Shown: positions 1 through 6,738 of the stretch, one piece after another
Layout: each line of letters opens with the position of its first letter
Position numbering within the stretch: the stretch's first letter is position 1
NCBI GenBank assembly: GCA_030611285.1
Contig: JAUWQC010000049.1
Span: 1 to 7,102 of the forward strand
Length of the DNA: 7,102 nucleotides
Source of the DNA: a bacterium
Lineage (GTDB): Bacteria; Actinomycetota; Humimicrobiia; Humimicrobiales; Humimicrobiaceae
Direction of reading: 5' to 3'
Position numbers and translations under genes: made by a program
Notes under the pieces: model-generated
Database searches by the model: none
Told to the model about the DNA's origin: nothing
What the model saw: only the letters and a program-made list of their open reading frames with translations

Positions 1-785
1 TCAAAAACATCAAGACCGGCACCAGCAATTTTACCATTCTTTAGTGCGGCAATAAGAGCTTTCTCGTCTACAACTCCTCCGCGGGAAGTATTAATGAAGA
101 TAGCAGTACTTTTCATTAAATCAATCTCTTTTTCACCAATAAATTTTTCAGTATTTTTATTAAATGGAATATGTATGGAAATCACATCTGATTTTCTTAG
201 CAATTCGGATAAATTTTCTACTTGAGAAAATTCTCTATTGAGAAAACCTTTACAATCTGAAAGATATAGGTCAAAGATAATAATATTCATATTAAAAGCT
301 TTTCTTGCTATCTCCGCTACTCTCTTTCCTATCCGTCCTGCACCAATTATACCAATTGTTTTACCATATAGCTCCATCCCTGTTACCTTAGTCCTAATTA
401 AGAAATCGCCTTTGGCTCTCAAAGCCTTCTCAACTACATTTATTTTTTTAGCCAACATTATAATCATTCCAAATACATGTTCCGCCACTGATTCGGTAGG
501 GCCATCGGGAGCATAAACAACTGGTATGCCCATATTTGTGGCAGCAGAAATATCTACATTATCATACCCCACACCGGGACGGCCTATTACCTTAAGATTT
601 TCAGAATTTTCTATCTCTTTTTTGCCAATCTTGAAAACAGCAGAACAGATAACCCCTTCAACCTCTTTCAAGTTCTTTACTAATTTTTTTGTGTCATTAT
701 TGTAAATTTCAATAACTTCTACATTTTTCTTTAGAAGATTAAGGGCTTCTTTGTGCAGAGGTCTATCTAATAAAATTTTGTCCAT
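1..785 (-). CDS. D-2-hydroxyacid dehydrogenase, NAD-dependent (SerA/GyaR-like), 3' end beyond window
   Basis: Predicted NAD-dependent oxidoreductase interconverting a D-2-hydroxyacid and its 2-oxoacid in the cytoplasm; the substrate (3-phosphoglycerate, glyoxylate, hydroxypyruvate or other) cannot be told. 261 codons plus two bases are visible and the frame is open to the left edge; family members are usually about 310-340 residues, or longer in SerA with an ACT domain. Seen: substrate loop GRPGVGYDNVD (residues 68-78), Rossmann motif GAGRIG (148-153), an acidic residue at the end of the second beta strand (D172) favouring NAD over NADP, and the catalytic-arginine motif NTSRGGVVDE (R235). The reading stops at GLDVF, just before the catalytic Glu, and the catalytic His also lies outside. 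Start: ATG at 785, with AAGGAG seven bases upstream (793-798). It begins inside the regulator gene's last codons, overlapping it by 23 bases, so translation is probably coupled. Family certain, substrate unknown. Confidence 0.93.
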   Translation of the reverse strand, partial: MDKILLDRPLHKEALNLLKKNVEVIEIYNNDTKKLVKNLKEVEGVICSAVFKIGKKEIENSENLKVIGRPGVGYDNVDISAATNMGIPVVYAPDGPTESVAEHVFGMIIMLAKKINVVEKALRAKGDFLIRTKVTGMELYGKTIGIIGAGRIGKRVAEIARKAFNMNIIIFDLYLSDCKGFLNREFSQVENLSELLRKSDVISIHIPFNKNTEKFIGEKEIDLMKSTAIFINTSRGGVVDEKALIAALKNGKIAGAGLDVF

Positions 786-1518
786 GTTTTTTCTCCTTAT
801 CAATTTTATTACTTGTTTTTAAATAGGTGCGTTCGGTTAATGCAAGAAGTGCTCTCATGGCATCCCTCGTCTTGGTTATCTCTCTCGCTTTAATAGCTTC
901 CAATACCTTCCAGTGATTATCTAAACCTTTCTTGGTATGTTCTATGCTACCTATAAATTCCTCCAGAGATGTTCTTATGGCTAAACTAATTTTATAAAGT
1001 AAGGGGTTATCCACACTTTCGACAAGAGCTAAATGAAATTTTAAATCATATTCTGAAGCTTTCAGGTTGTCTTTGCCCAGAAATTTTTCGTAGTTTTCCA
1101 GATATGTAGTCATCCTTTTTATATCTTTCGGTTTTGCCTTTTTTGCTGCTAAAATTGCTATATCTACTTCCAGTATTTTCCGAACTTCCATTAAATTTTT
1201 AACATTTGAACCGATATTTAGAGATAAAATAATATTTTTTGATAATGGCTTTGCGGAATTTTCTGTTATATAAGTTCCCTGGCCTCTTTTAACTTCAATA
1301 AGCCCAGTAGCCTGGAGTATTTGCAACCCCTCCCGTAAAGAAGAAATTCCTACATTTAACATCTTTGCTAATTCTCTCTGAGGGGGTAGCTTCTGTCCCC
1401 AAATTAATTTACCTTTTGAAATTTGTTCGAGTAACTTCTCTGCAACTGCTTCGGAAACGGTTAAAGTTTTTATACCATCAAACAAGGCATTCTCTCCTAT
1501 ATTTTGTATTTTAGGCAC
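763..1518 (-). CDS. GntR-family transcriptional regulator, FadR subfamily with FCD ligand domain
   Basis: DNA-binding regulator, probably controlling this operon in response to a small organic acid or sugar acid; the ligand is unknown. Of 251 residues, about 18-84 form the GntR winged helix-turn-helix (LPPQRELAKMLNVGISSLRE, then the wing VKRGQGTYI). Residues about 107-233 are an all-helical FCD domain (EVRKILEVDIAILAA; DLKFHLALVESVDNPLL). Of the four usual FCD metal ligands, D158, H162 and H202 are present, but the expected last His is Leu (L224 in DAMRALL). The long frame opens with GTG at 1518, which overlaps the end of transketolase by 22 bases and has only a modest AAAAGG site. A TTG at 1485 (residue 12) has GGAGAG six bases upstream, leaves an 11-base gap, and gives an N-terminus just before the HTH as is usual in the family. 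Either start is possible, and I lean to 1485. Family assignment is secure; autoregulation is inferred from position. Confidence 0.95.
   Translation of the reverse strand: MPKIQNIGENALFDGIKTLTVSEAVAEKLLEQISKGKLIWGQKLPPQRELAKMLNVGISSLREGLQILQATGLIEVKRGQGTYITENSAKPLSKNIILSLNIGSNVKNLMEVRKILEVDIAILAAKKAKPKDIKRMTTYLENYEKFLGKDNLKASEYDLKFHLALVESVDNPLLYKISLAIRTSLEEFIGSIEHTKKGLDNHWKVLEAIKAREITKTRDAMRALLALTERTYLKTSNKIDKEKKHGQNFIR
793..798 (-). promoter_or_regulatory. Shine-Dalgarno site of the hydroxyacid dehydrogenase
   Basis: AAGGAG on the minus strand, seven bases from the ATG at 785. It lies inside the coding sequence of the upstream regulator and fixes the dehydrogenase start within that gene. This is the strongest ribosome binding site seen in the window, consistent with translation independent of, or added to, coupling from upstream. 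Confidence 0.8.
1492..1497 (-). promoter_or_regulatory. Shine-Dalgarno site favouring a TTG start for the GntR regulator
   Basis: GGAGAG on the minus strand, six bases before a TTG at 1485, overlapping the last base of the transketolase stop codon TAG (1497-1499). It argues for a regulator start at 1485 rather than the GTG at 1518, whose upstream AAAAGG is weaker. Ribosomes ending on transketolase would be well placed to reinitiate here. Confidence 0.5.
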
Positions 1519-3488
1519 TTTAATGCCTTTTGCACAATAAACTCTGCAGATATCTCATAAGCATTAAAGAGTTCTCTTATATTCCCGGATACCCCAAATT
1601 TATCATCTATACCAATCGAATCAAAGATAAAAGGAAGTAAGTATTTTTTATTTTTACAGATAACCCCGGAAACAAGATTTGCAAACCCACCTATTTGATG
1701 TTCTTCACAGGTAAGAATTACACCAGTTTCTCTAACCGCTCTCATGATTACATCTTCATCAATAGGTTTTATAGTATGCATATTGATTATCCTGCACTCT
1801 ATCCCTGATTCCTCTTTTAAAATATAAGCCGCCCTCATTGCTTCGGTAAGTATCGGCCCACAGGCTATAATTGAAAGATCCTCTCCTTCATTTTTATAAT
1901 CTTTTGCAATCTGAATATCGAAAGCATCTTTAAAAAACTCTCCTTTTTTGCGATACCGCACTATATTTGCTTTACTAAATTCAAATGGACTATCTTTATC
2001 AGTAACTACCGGGGTTGCTTCTCTGGCTAATCTTAAATAGCATGGACCCCGCAACTCTAAGACCATATATTCTGTCATCTTTTTTGCTTCCTCTACATCA
2101 CAAGGAATCCCCATATGCATATTGGGAAGCACGGTTATTAGCGAAATATCTTCCAGAGCCTGATGTGTCCCCCCATCAGGGCCTACAGAAATTCCTCCAT
2201 GGGCACCTATAATCTTAACATTAAGATTATCATTGCAAATAGTTGTCCTAATTTGATCCCATGGCCTACCTGAGGCAAAAACGCCATAGGTACCAACCAC
2301 AGGTATCCAGCCCTCATGAGCAAGTCCGGCTGCCATTGTCATCATGTTTTGTTCTGCTATTCCCGCATTTATCACTCTATTCTCCCGAGTTGGATCAGCC
2401 CTTTCAAAGTCGGTAATTTTGATAGAATTTGAAATATCAGCATGTATTGTAACCACCTTGGGGTGTTCCCCAACCCGTGCTATACCTTCGCCAAATCCGT
2501 TTCTATTTGGCTTCATCTTGACTTTCATACAATTTTCTTTATTCCACCAATAATCTTTTGAATACTTAGGCAATACAGAATCGAGTTTTTTGTTTTGCTC
2601 TATAGAAAAATTTTTTGCCTTATTTAATAAAGTTAAAATTTTATCTTTAGATAAATAGTTATGTGGAAGGTCACTAAGAGCTTTAAATAATTCCTCCTCA
2701 TCTTTAGTTGCTACTCCGTGCCACTCAACTTTGTTCTCCATAAATGACACCCCTTTACCTTTTACGGTATTTGCAATAATAAGGGTAGGTTTATCTTTCG
2801 ATTCACCTGCTTTCTTAAAGGCATCGAGTATTTCCCGCATATTATGCCCGTCTATTTCGATAACCTCCCATCCAAAAGCCCGATATTTCTGATCCAGGGG
2901 AGATATTTTCATAATTGAATCCACTTCACCATCGATCTGAAGCCTATTTCTATCAACAATTCCAATGAAATTATTAAGTGAATAATTGCTGGCAGCCATA
3001 GCAGATTCCCATATACTGCCTTCTTGTTGTTCACCATCACCCATAATACAAAATACTCGATATTTTTTATCATTAAGTTTTCCTGAAAGAGCAATACCAC
3101 AGGCAATGCTTAAGCCCTGACCTAATGAACCGGTTGAAACCTCAATCCCGGGAAGATCGGGAGCATGTGGATGTCCCTGAAAAGGACTGTTAAATTTCCT
3201 TAAGGTAATCATATCTTCAATATTAAAAAATCCTGCAAGAGCAAGACCTGCATATTGAGCAGGAGCTTTATGTCCCGCAGAAAAGATTATTCGGTCTCTA
3301 TTTTCCCATTCAGGATTTTCAGGATCAAGATTCGCAACATTAAGGTATAATGCAGCGGTTATATCCATAATCGAAAGCGAACCACCTGGATGCCCGGATC
3401 CAGCAGCATGAATACTCAACAATGAATAAAATCTCATTTTAGACGCAGCCTCAATTAATTCTTTTTCACTAAGTTTTTTATTTATCAT
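1497..3488 (-). CDS. tkt: Transketolase, single-chain, ThDP-dependent
   Basis: Transfers a two-carbon ketol unit between a ketose phosphate and an aldose in the cytoplasm, using thiamine diphosphate and a divalent metal. 663 residues, the usual full-length size. The N-terminal PP domain (about 1-275) carries SGHPGG (H33), H73, GHP (H106), the ThDP/metal motif GDGEQQEG (150-157) with N181 in DRNRLQIDG, and H257. A linker of about 50 residues leads to the Pyr domain with catalytic E379 (GIAEQN). R329, S355, H430, D438, H442 and R489 line up with the substrate and phosphate ligands of yeast transketolase, so a phosphorylated sugar substrate is likely. Domain sequences resemble the two-subunit (archaeal/Firmicutes-style) transketolases more than TktA. 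Oddities: DGGTH where DGPTH is common, and extra residues at about 514-536 between strands of the Pyr domain. The start ATG at 3488 overlaps the upstream TGA (ATGA) and is preceded by GGAAGGG. A specialised substrate rather than housekeeping pentose phosphate work is possible given the neighbours. Confidence 0.95.
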   Translation of the reverse strand: MINKKLSEKELIEAASKMRFYSLLSIHAAGSGHPGGSLSIMDITAALYLNVANLDPENPEWENRDRIIFSAGHKAPAQYAGLALAGFFNIEDMITLRKFNSPFQGHPHAPDLPGIEVSTGSLGQGLSIACGIALSGKLNDKKYRVFCIMGDGEQQEGSIWESAMAASNYSLNNFIGIVDRNRLQIDGEVDSIMKISPLDQKYRAFGWEVIEIDGHNMREILDAFKKAGESKDKPTLIIANTVKGKGVSFMENKVEWHGVATKDEEELFKALSDLPHNYLSKDKILTLLNKAKNFSIEQNKKLDSVLPKYSKDYWWNKENCMKVKMKPNRNGFGEGIARVGEHPKVVTIHADISNSIKITDFERADPTRENRVINAGIAEQNMMTMAAGLAHEGWIPVVGTYGVFASGRPWDQIRTTICNDNLNVKIIGAHGGISVGPDGGTHQALEDISLITVLPNMHMGIPCDVEEAKKMTEYMVLELRGPCYLRLAREATPVVTDKDSPFEFSKANIVRYRKKGEFFKDAFDIQIAKDYKNEGEDLSIIACGPILTEAMRAAYILKEESGIECRIINMHTIKPIDEDVIMRAVRETGVILTCEEHQIGGFANLVSGVICKNKKYLLPFIFDSIGIDDKFGVSGNIRELFNAYEISAEFIVQKALKCLKYKI
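2209..2230. repeat. Perfect 10-bp inverted repeat inside the transketolase gene
   Basis: ATAATCTTAA at 2209-2218, a CA spacer at 2219-2220, then TTAAGATTAT at 2221-2230: arms match without a mismatch. It lies in codons for the NLNVKII segment (about residues 421-427), so it may be chance in AT-rich coding DNA. It could instead be a dyad-symmetric protein binding site; as RNA the two-base loop would need to open, and the stem would be weak. Confidence 0.4.
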
Positions 3489-4573
3489 CTTACCCTTCCA
3501 TTAAAAGTTATTGAATTAGAAGAACAAACACTTGCACAAAGCCCGCAACCCATACATTTTTCTTTTATAATTCGATATTTCTCATCTTCCATAATAACTG
3601 CTTTAGAGTAACAAATTTTCTCGCATAACCCACAGGAAGTACACTTTGCTTGATTTATTTCCGCTTTTAAATTTGTAGATGTACTCCTCTCTCTAACCTT
3701 TTGATGAGTTAACCCTCTAAGCTCCTCAACTTTTTCTAAACCCTTCTCTTCAAGATATTCTTTAATACCGGAGGCTACTTTATTAAATATGCCAAAACCT
3801 TTAAGTATAGGCGCGGTAACCATTCCAACTCCGGTCGCACCAGCCATAATCATCTGGATTGCTGATTTATAATCGGTAACACCACCCACACCAACCACTG
3901 GTATATCTACAAATCTCGAAATTTCATAAATATATTTCAAAGTAACTGGAAGAATGCATTTCCCCGATAGGTAAGCACTTCCATCCCTGCTCCCCATAAC
4001 CGGTTCACCGGTTTTGATATCTATAGAAAGAACGGGCCCCATAGAATCCATTGCTGCAATAGCATCTACCCCGGCAGAGACCAAATTCTTTAAAACTTCT
4101 TCTAAATTAAGAAGAAGGGGCGGCAACTTTACCATAATTGGTACTTTAATTAAAGGCCTTGCTTTCTTTACCGTCTCAACCAATTGTGTTGGATCATAAT
4201 CTACGAAAGATACTATCTTCGAACCTGCCTTTACCAGTTCAACTGCCATTTCTACAGCCGTATCAGGATTCACATAATTTTTTGCAATACTGGTTACTAC
4301 CGGTGTATCTACTTGGAGAGAATTTATCGTTCTTATCCATTCTTTAAAGCCTATATCTGACCAATCTGCATTAATAAGGCTTCTCTCGTACTTTCGAATA
4401 TATGGTACCGGTGATTTTATAGGTTCAGGTCTAATACCCTTGGTAAAAATCATCCCAATCTCAAACTTCGAAGCCTTTTCTATGAGTTCCAAAGAACCCG
4501 AAAGAGGACCTTCTGTAAGCATAAGTGGATTTTTTAGGCTAAAACCAAGAAAATCTATAGAGATATTTGACAT
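3485..4573 (-). CDS. Dihydroorotate/dihydropyrimidine dehydrogenase-like flavoprotein with C-terminal 2x[4Fe-4S] domain
   Basis: Predicted cytoplasmic FMN-binding TIM-barrel oxidoreductase of the DHOD/PreA superfamily; substrate unknown. Of 362 residues, about 1-290 are the barrel: NPLMLTEGP (15-23), TKGIRPEP (44-51), VKLPP (148-152), LSGK (202-205) and the phosphate-binding GVGGV then AGATGVGMVTA (228-254). A bacterial ferredoxin domain follows, with C311, C314, C317, C321 and C340, C343, C346, C350, each set CxxCxxCxxxC. This layout resembles PreA, the Fe-S subunit of bacterial dihydropyrimidine dehydrogenase. The N-x-S-C-P-N segment, which carries the catalytic Cys/Ser and FMN/substrate-binding Asn in known members, is replaced by SFVDYD (122-127), and the usual NT after the barrel Lys is DS (176-177). 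Dihydroorotate or uracil chemistry is therefore unlikely. No FAD/NAD partner (PreT type) is in the window. Start ATG at 4573 with AAAGGG seven bases upstream; it lies 15 bases after the ferredoxin gene and overlaps transketolase by four. Confidence 0.88.
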   Translation of the reverse strand: MSNISIDFLGFSLKNPLMLTEGPLSGSLELIEKASKFEIGMIFTKGIRPEPIKSPVPYIRKYERSLINADWSDIGFKEWIRTINSLQVDTPVVTSIAKNYVNPDTAVEMAVELVKAGSKIVSFVDYDPTQLVETVKKARPLIKVPIMVKLPPLLLNLEEVLKNLVSAGVDAIAAMDSMGPVLSIDIKTGEPVMGSRDGSAYLSGKCILPVTLKYIYEISRFVDIPVVGVGGVTDYKSAIQMIMAGATGVGMVTAPILKGFGIFNKVASGIKEYLEEKGLEKVEELRGLTHQKVRERSTSTNLKAEINQAKCTSCGLCEKICYSKAVIMEDEKYRIIKEKCMGCGLCASVCSSNSITFNGRVR

Positions 4574-4588
4574 AATTTTTCCCTTTAT

Positions 4589-4966
4589 TCACACAATTTT
4601 TAAAGCATTTTCTGGACATTTTAACACGCAAGCTCCGCACTGGTCACACATTAAGACTTCATCACCTTCTGGAGAAAGAAAAAGTCGGTCACACACTTTT
4701 AGACACTCACCACACCCTGTACATTTCTCTTTTTCTACCCGAACACTGTTTCCCCTCTTATAAATTGCACCATGAGGGCATACCGACAAACAAACAGGTT
4801 TAGAACATTGAATACATACACGATCAACAAGCTCTAAAATATCACTTCTGTATATATGAATTCTGCTTCTAGCCCTATTTATTACTTTTTCTTTTGCTAT
4901 AGAACAGGCTGCCTCACAAATACGACAACCTGTGCACAAACTTTTATCCACTTTTATAAAACTCAT
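4589..4966 (-). CDS. Four-cluster [4Fe-4S] ferredoxin, electron-transfer partner of the AOR
   Basis: Small soluble electron carrier of 125 residues with sixteen cysteines in four groups: C11-C14-C17-C21, C51-C54-C59-C63, C82-C85-C88-C92 and C107-C110-C113-C117. This is enough for four [4Fe-4S] clusters. The second group has the wider CxxCxxxxC spacing typical of HycB/DmsB-type electron-transfer subunits, so this is a DMSO-reductase-style iron-sulfur subunit rather than a plain 2[4Fe-4S] ferredoxin. There is no signal peptide, Tat motif or membrane segment, so it acts in the cytoplasm. It follows the AOR gene with a four-base ATGA overlap and a GAGGAAG site upstream of the ATG at 4966. Fe-S subunits beside AOR genes are known, for example AorA of Aromatoleum, and by analogy it would shuttle electrons between the AOR tungsten centre and another acceptor. 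The next gene's Fe-S domain is a candidate acceptor (inference). Confidence 0.92.
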   Translation of the reverse strand: MSFIKVDKSLCTGCRICEAACSIAKEKVINRARSRIHIYRSDILELVDRVCIQCSKPVCLSVCPHGAIYKRGNSVRVEKEKCTGCGECLKVCDRLFLSPEGDEVLMCDQCGACVLKCPENALKIV

Positions 4967-6735
4967 ATCTCTTCCTCTATGCCCAATCGATTTAGGGTTT
5001 CAGGCGTAGGAACCCCTTTTTTAGTCCATCCACGCAGTTCATAATATTTATCAAGCATAAAATCCTGTTTTTCTCTGCTTATTACCTTGCCTTTTAGAGG
5101 CCCCGATTTTATGCCTTCTACGGCAAACTTCTCTGGGAGATAATCATCTTTTCTAGACATACCCTCTTTAATATTAAACAATTTTGAAAGATTCCAAATT
5201 CTTTCTCCTGCTATTTTCATTTTAGCAAGATCCCAATCCTCGCCTGTAGCTTCGTTTACCATTTCTGGAAGAATCTCATTTAACAATCCTATTCCGTAAG
5301 CAAACTGACAAACAATCAAGCTTTCTTCAGCAGCCTTTTCATCCTGCTGATTCCTTACAAAATCTATTTTTTTATCAAGGTCGTTTTCTCCCCAAACTGA
5401 GGCAAGCTCTCTCCCTAAAGGCCATGATCTTAAATGACAGGCTCCTCTATCAGCAGTCATATAAACCAATGCTGTTCCATCAGAACACCTTGGATCATAA
5501 GCCGGTATACCGAGGCCTTTTACCTCCGGCATTAAGTAGGAAATATCCAATTTTTTACCGGCGAACCGTAATCCCTCAGCTAAAACATCGCCTATTCCCT
5601 CCCGATAAGATATCTGCTTAAAAAGTTGAATAATTTTCTCCCTCTTTTTCTCCAGTTCTCCAAAATTAATCTTACCCGAAGCAAGAAGTGCTCCAATCAA
5701 TGCTCCTGTAGACATAGTATCAAGTCCATATTGGTTACAATAATAATTAAACTCGGCAATTTCATTAAGATCTAAAACCCCGATATTTGGACCCAAAAGA
5801 GCTATCGTTTCATATTCCGGACCTTCTATGCTAAATTTTCCTCTATTGTAGCCTCTTGCACACGCAATAGGACATTCACCACAGGATAACCTCTTACTAT
5901 TCAACGCTTCCACCGCAAACTCATCTATAGAAGCAACGGATTCTACTGCCCCTTCTGTAAAATTATTCACAGGCAGTAATCCAATCATATTTACAGAAGT
6001 TATCGTCCTGGGAGTACCGTATTTTCGCTGATCCGGAACCCATGGATTGTTAAAAATAACCTCTCTCGCCTTTTTAACCGAAAGAAGAAATGAATAAAAG
6101 TTAGCTATGGGAATATCTTGTGTACCTTTTACCGCTATCGCCTTGACCTTTTTTGATCCTAAAACTGCTCCACTTCCACCACGGGCAGCTTGCCTTGAAT
6201 AATCACTAGAAACACTGGCAAATCGTACGAGGTTCTCTCCGGCTGGGCCAATAGACATCACCCTTACCGCAGGGTCTTTAAGGAATTTTTTGACGTAATT
6301 CTCTGTATCATAGATATACATTCCCCAAATATTAGTTGCATCTATAAATGATACTTTATTATTATTAATAAAAATAATTACGGGTTTTTCCGAAACCCCT
6401 TCGATGACGAAAAGATCAAAACCTGTTGCTTTTATTTCTTGTGCAAAATGTCCCCCGGAGTTACAATCAAGATAAATTCCAGTTAACGGGGATTTGGTAA
6501 TTGTTTCATATCGAGAAGACGCCGGAGCAGATGTTCCCGTTAACGGACCGGTAGCAATTATAAATTTATTTTCAGGCCCCAAAGGATCAATATGGGGTCC
6601 CAACTCTTTCACAAGATATTTAGTTCCAATTCCTTTACCTCCAATAAATATTTTTTCATATTCTGAAGGGATATCTTCTTCTGTATATATTTGCGTACTT
6701 AAATTAACTCTTAATAATTTATGAAACCTTGACAT
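4963..6735 (-). CDS. aor: Aldehyde ferredoxin oxidoreductase (AOR family), tungsten/molybdenum bis-pterin enzyme
   Basis: Oxidises an aldehyde to the carboxylic acid with reduction of ferredoxin, or reduces the acid in reverse; cytoplasmic. 590 residues, within the family's usual 580-630. The N-terminal domain (about 5-210) opens with the typical LLRVNLST and carries GGKGIGTKYL (32-41), RYETITKSPLTG (75-86) and the pterin-site segment RGGSGAVLGSKKVKAI (185-200). The four ligands of the [4Fe-4S] cluster are C285, C288, C292 (CGECPIAC) and C476 (SLIVCQF). EGPEYET (304-310) and H434 (GACH) occupy the places of the active-site Glu and His of the Pyrococcus furiosus enzyme, and GLDTMSTG (337-344) is a family motif. 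A Cys stands where Gly is frequent in the DPRG segment (C417). The sequence does not decide between AOR, GAPOR and other subtypes. ATG at 6735 is the first possible start: an in-frame TAA lies one codon upstream. Ribosome binding signals (GGAGG twelve bases away) are poorly spaced, suggesting reinitiation. Confidence 0.96.
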   Translation of the reverse strand: MSRFHKLLRVNLSTQIYTEEDIPSEYEKIFIGGKGIGTKYLVKELGPHIDPLGPENKFIIATGPLTGTSAPASSRYETITKSPLTGIYLDCNSGGHFAQEIKATGFDLFVIEGVSEKPVIIFINNNKVSFIDATNIWGMYIYDTENYVKKFLKDPAVRVMSIGPAGENLVRFASVSSDYSRQAARGGSGAVLGSKKVKAIAVKGTQDIPIANFYSFLLSVKKAREVIFNNPWVPDQRKYGTPRTITSVNMIGLLPVNNFTEGAVESVASIDEFAVEALNSKRLSCGECPIACARGYNRGKFSIEGPEYETIALLGPNIGVLDLNEIAEFNYYCNQYGLDTMSTGALIGALLASGKINFGELEKKREKIIQLFKQISYREGIGDVLAEGLRFAGKKLDISYLMPEVKGLGIPAYDPRCSDGTALVYMTADRGACHLRSWPLGRELASVWGENDLDKKIDFVRNQQDEKAAEESLIVCQFAYGIGLLNEILPEMVNEATGEDWDLAKMKIAGERIWNLSKLFNIKEGMSRKDDYLPEKFAVEGIKSGPLKGKVISREKQDFMLDKYYELRGWTKKGVPTPETLNRLGIEEEI

Positions 6736-6738
6736 TCC

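Noticed and set aside
238..516. Plus-strand open frame of 92 codons
   Set aside because: It lies wholly opposite the hydroxyacid dehydrogenase, which has clear family motifs, and its translation resembles no protein family.
1..785. Naming the dehydrogenase serA
   Set aside because: The C-terminus, including any ACT domain, is outside the window, and the visible motifs are shared by glyoxylate, hydroxypyruvate and other D-2-hydroxyacid dehydrogenases.
2420..2560. Internal translation start giving a separate C-terminal transketolase subunit (Met at residues 321 and 325)
   Set aside because: No well-placed ribosome binding site precedes either Met, and the frame is continuous with the N-terminal domain.
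3998..4013. AACCGGT-TC-ACCGGTT inverted repeat
   Set aside because: Seven-base arms inside the flavoprotein coding region (T-G-E-P-V codons). It is short and has no second copy that I noticed.
3485..4573. Annotation as PyrD or PreA
   Set aside because: The overall fold and Fe-S tail fit, but the catalytic N-x-S-C-P-N segment is absent and no PyrK or PreT partner gene is seen, so only a family-level name is supported.
4440..4763. Plus-strand open frame of 107 codons
   Set aside because: It crosses the boundary of two motif-rich minus-strand genes (ferredoxin and flavoprotein). Its length is explained by the absence of stops opposite them.
6350..6385. A/T-rich tract that could look like a promoter
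   Set aside because: It encodes the I-N-N-N-K-V segment of the AOR on the minus strand and has no downstream start it could serve.
6537..6546. CCGTTAACGG palindrome, with a related GTTAACGGG at 6482-6490
   Set aside because: Both copies encode the P-L-T-G residues that recur in the AOR N-terminal domain, so the likeness follows from the protein.
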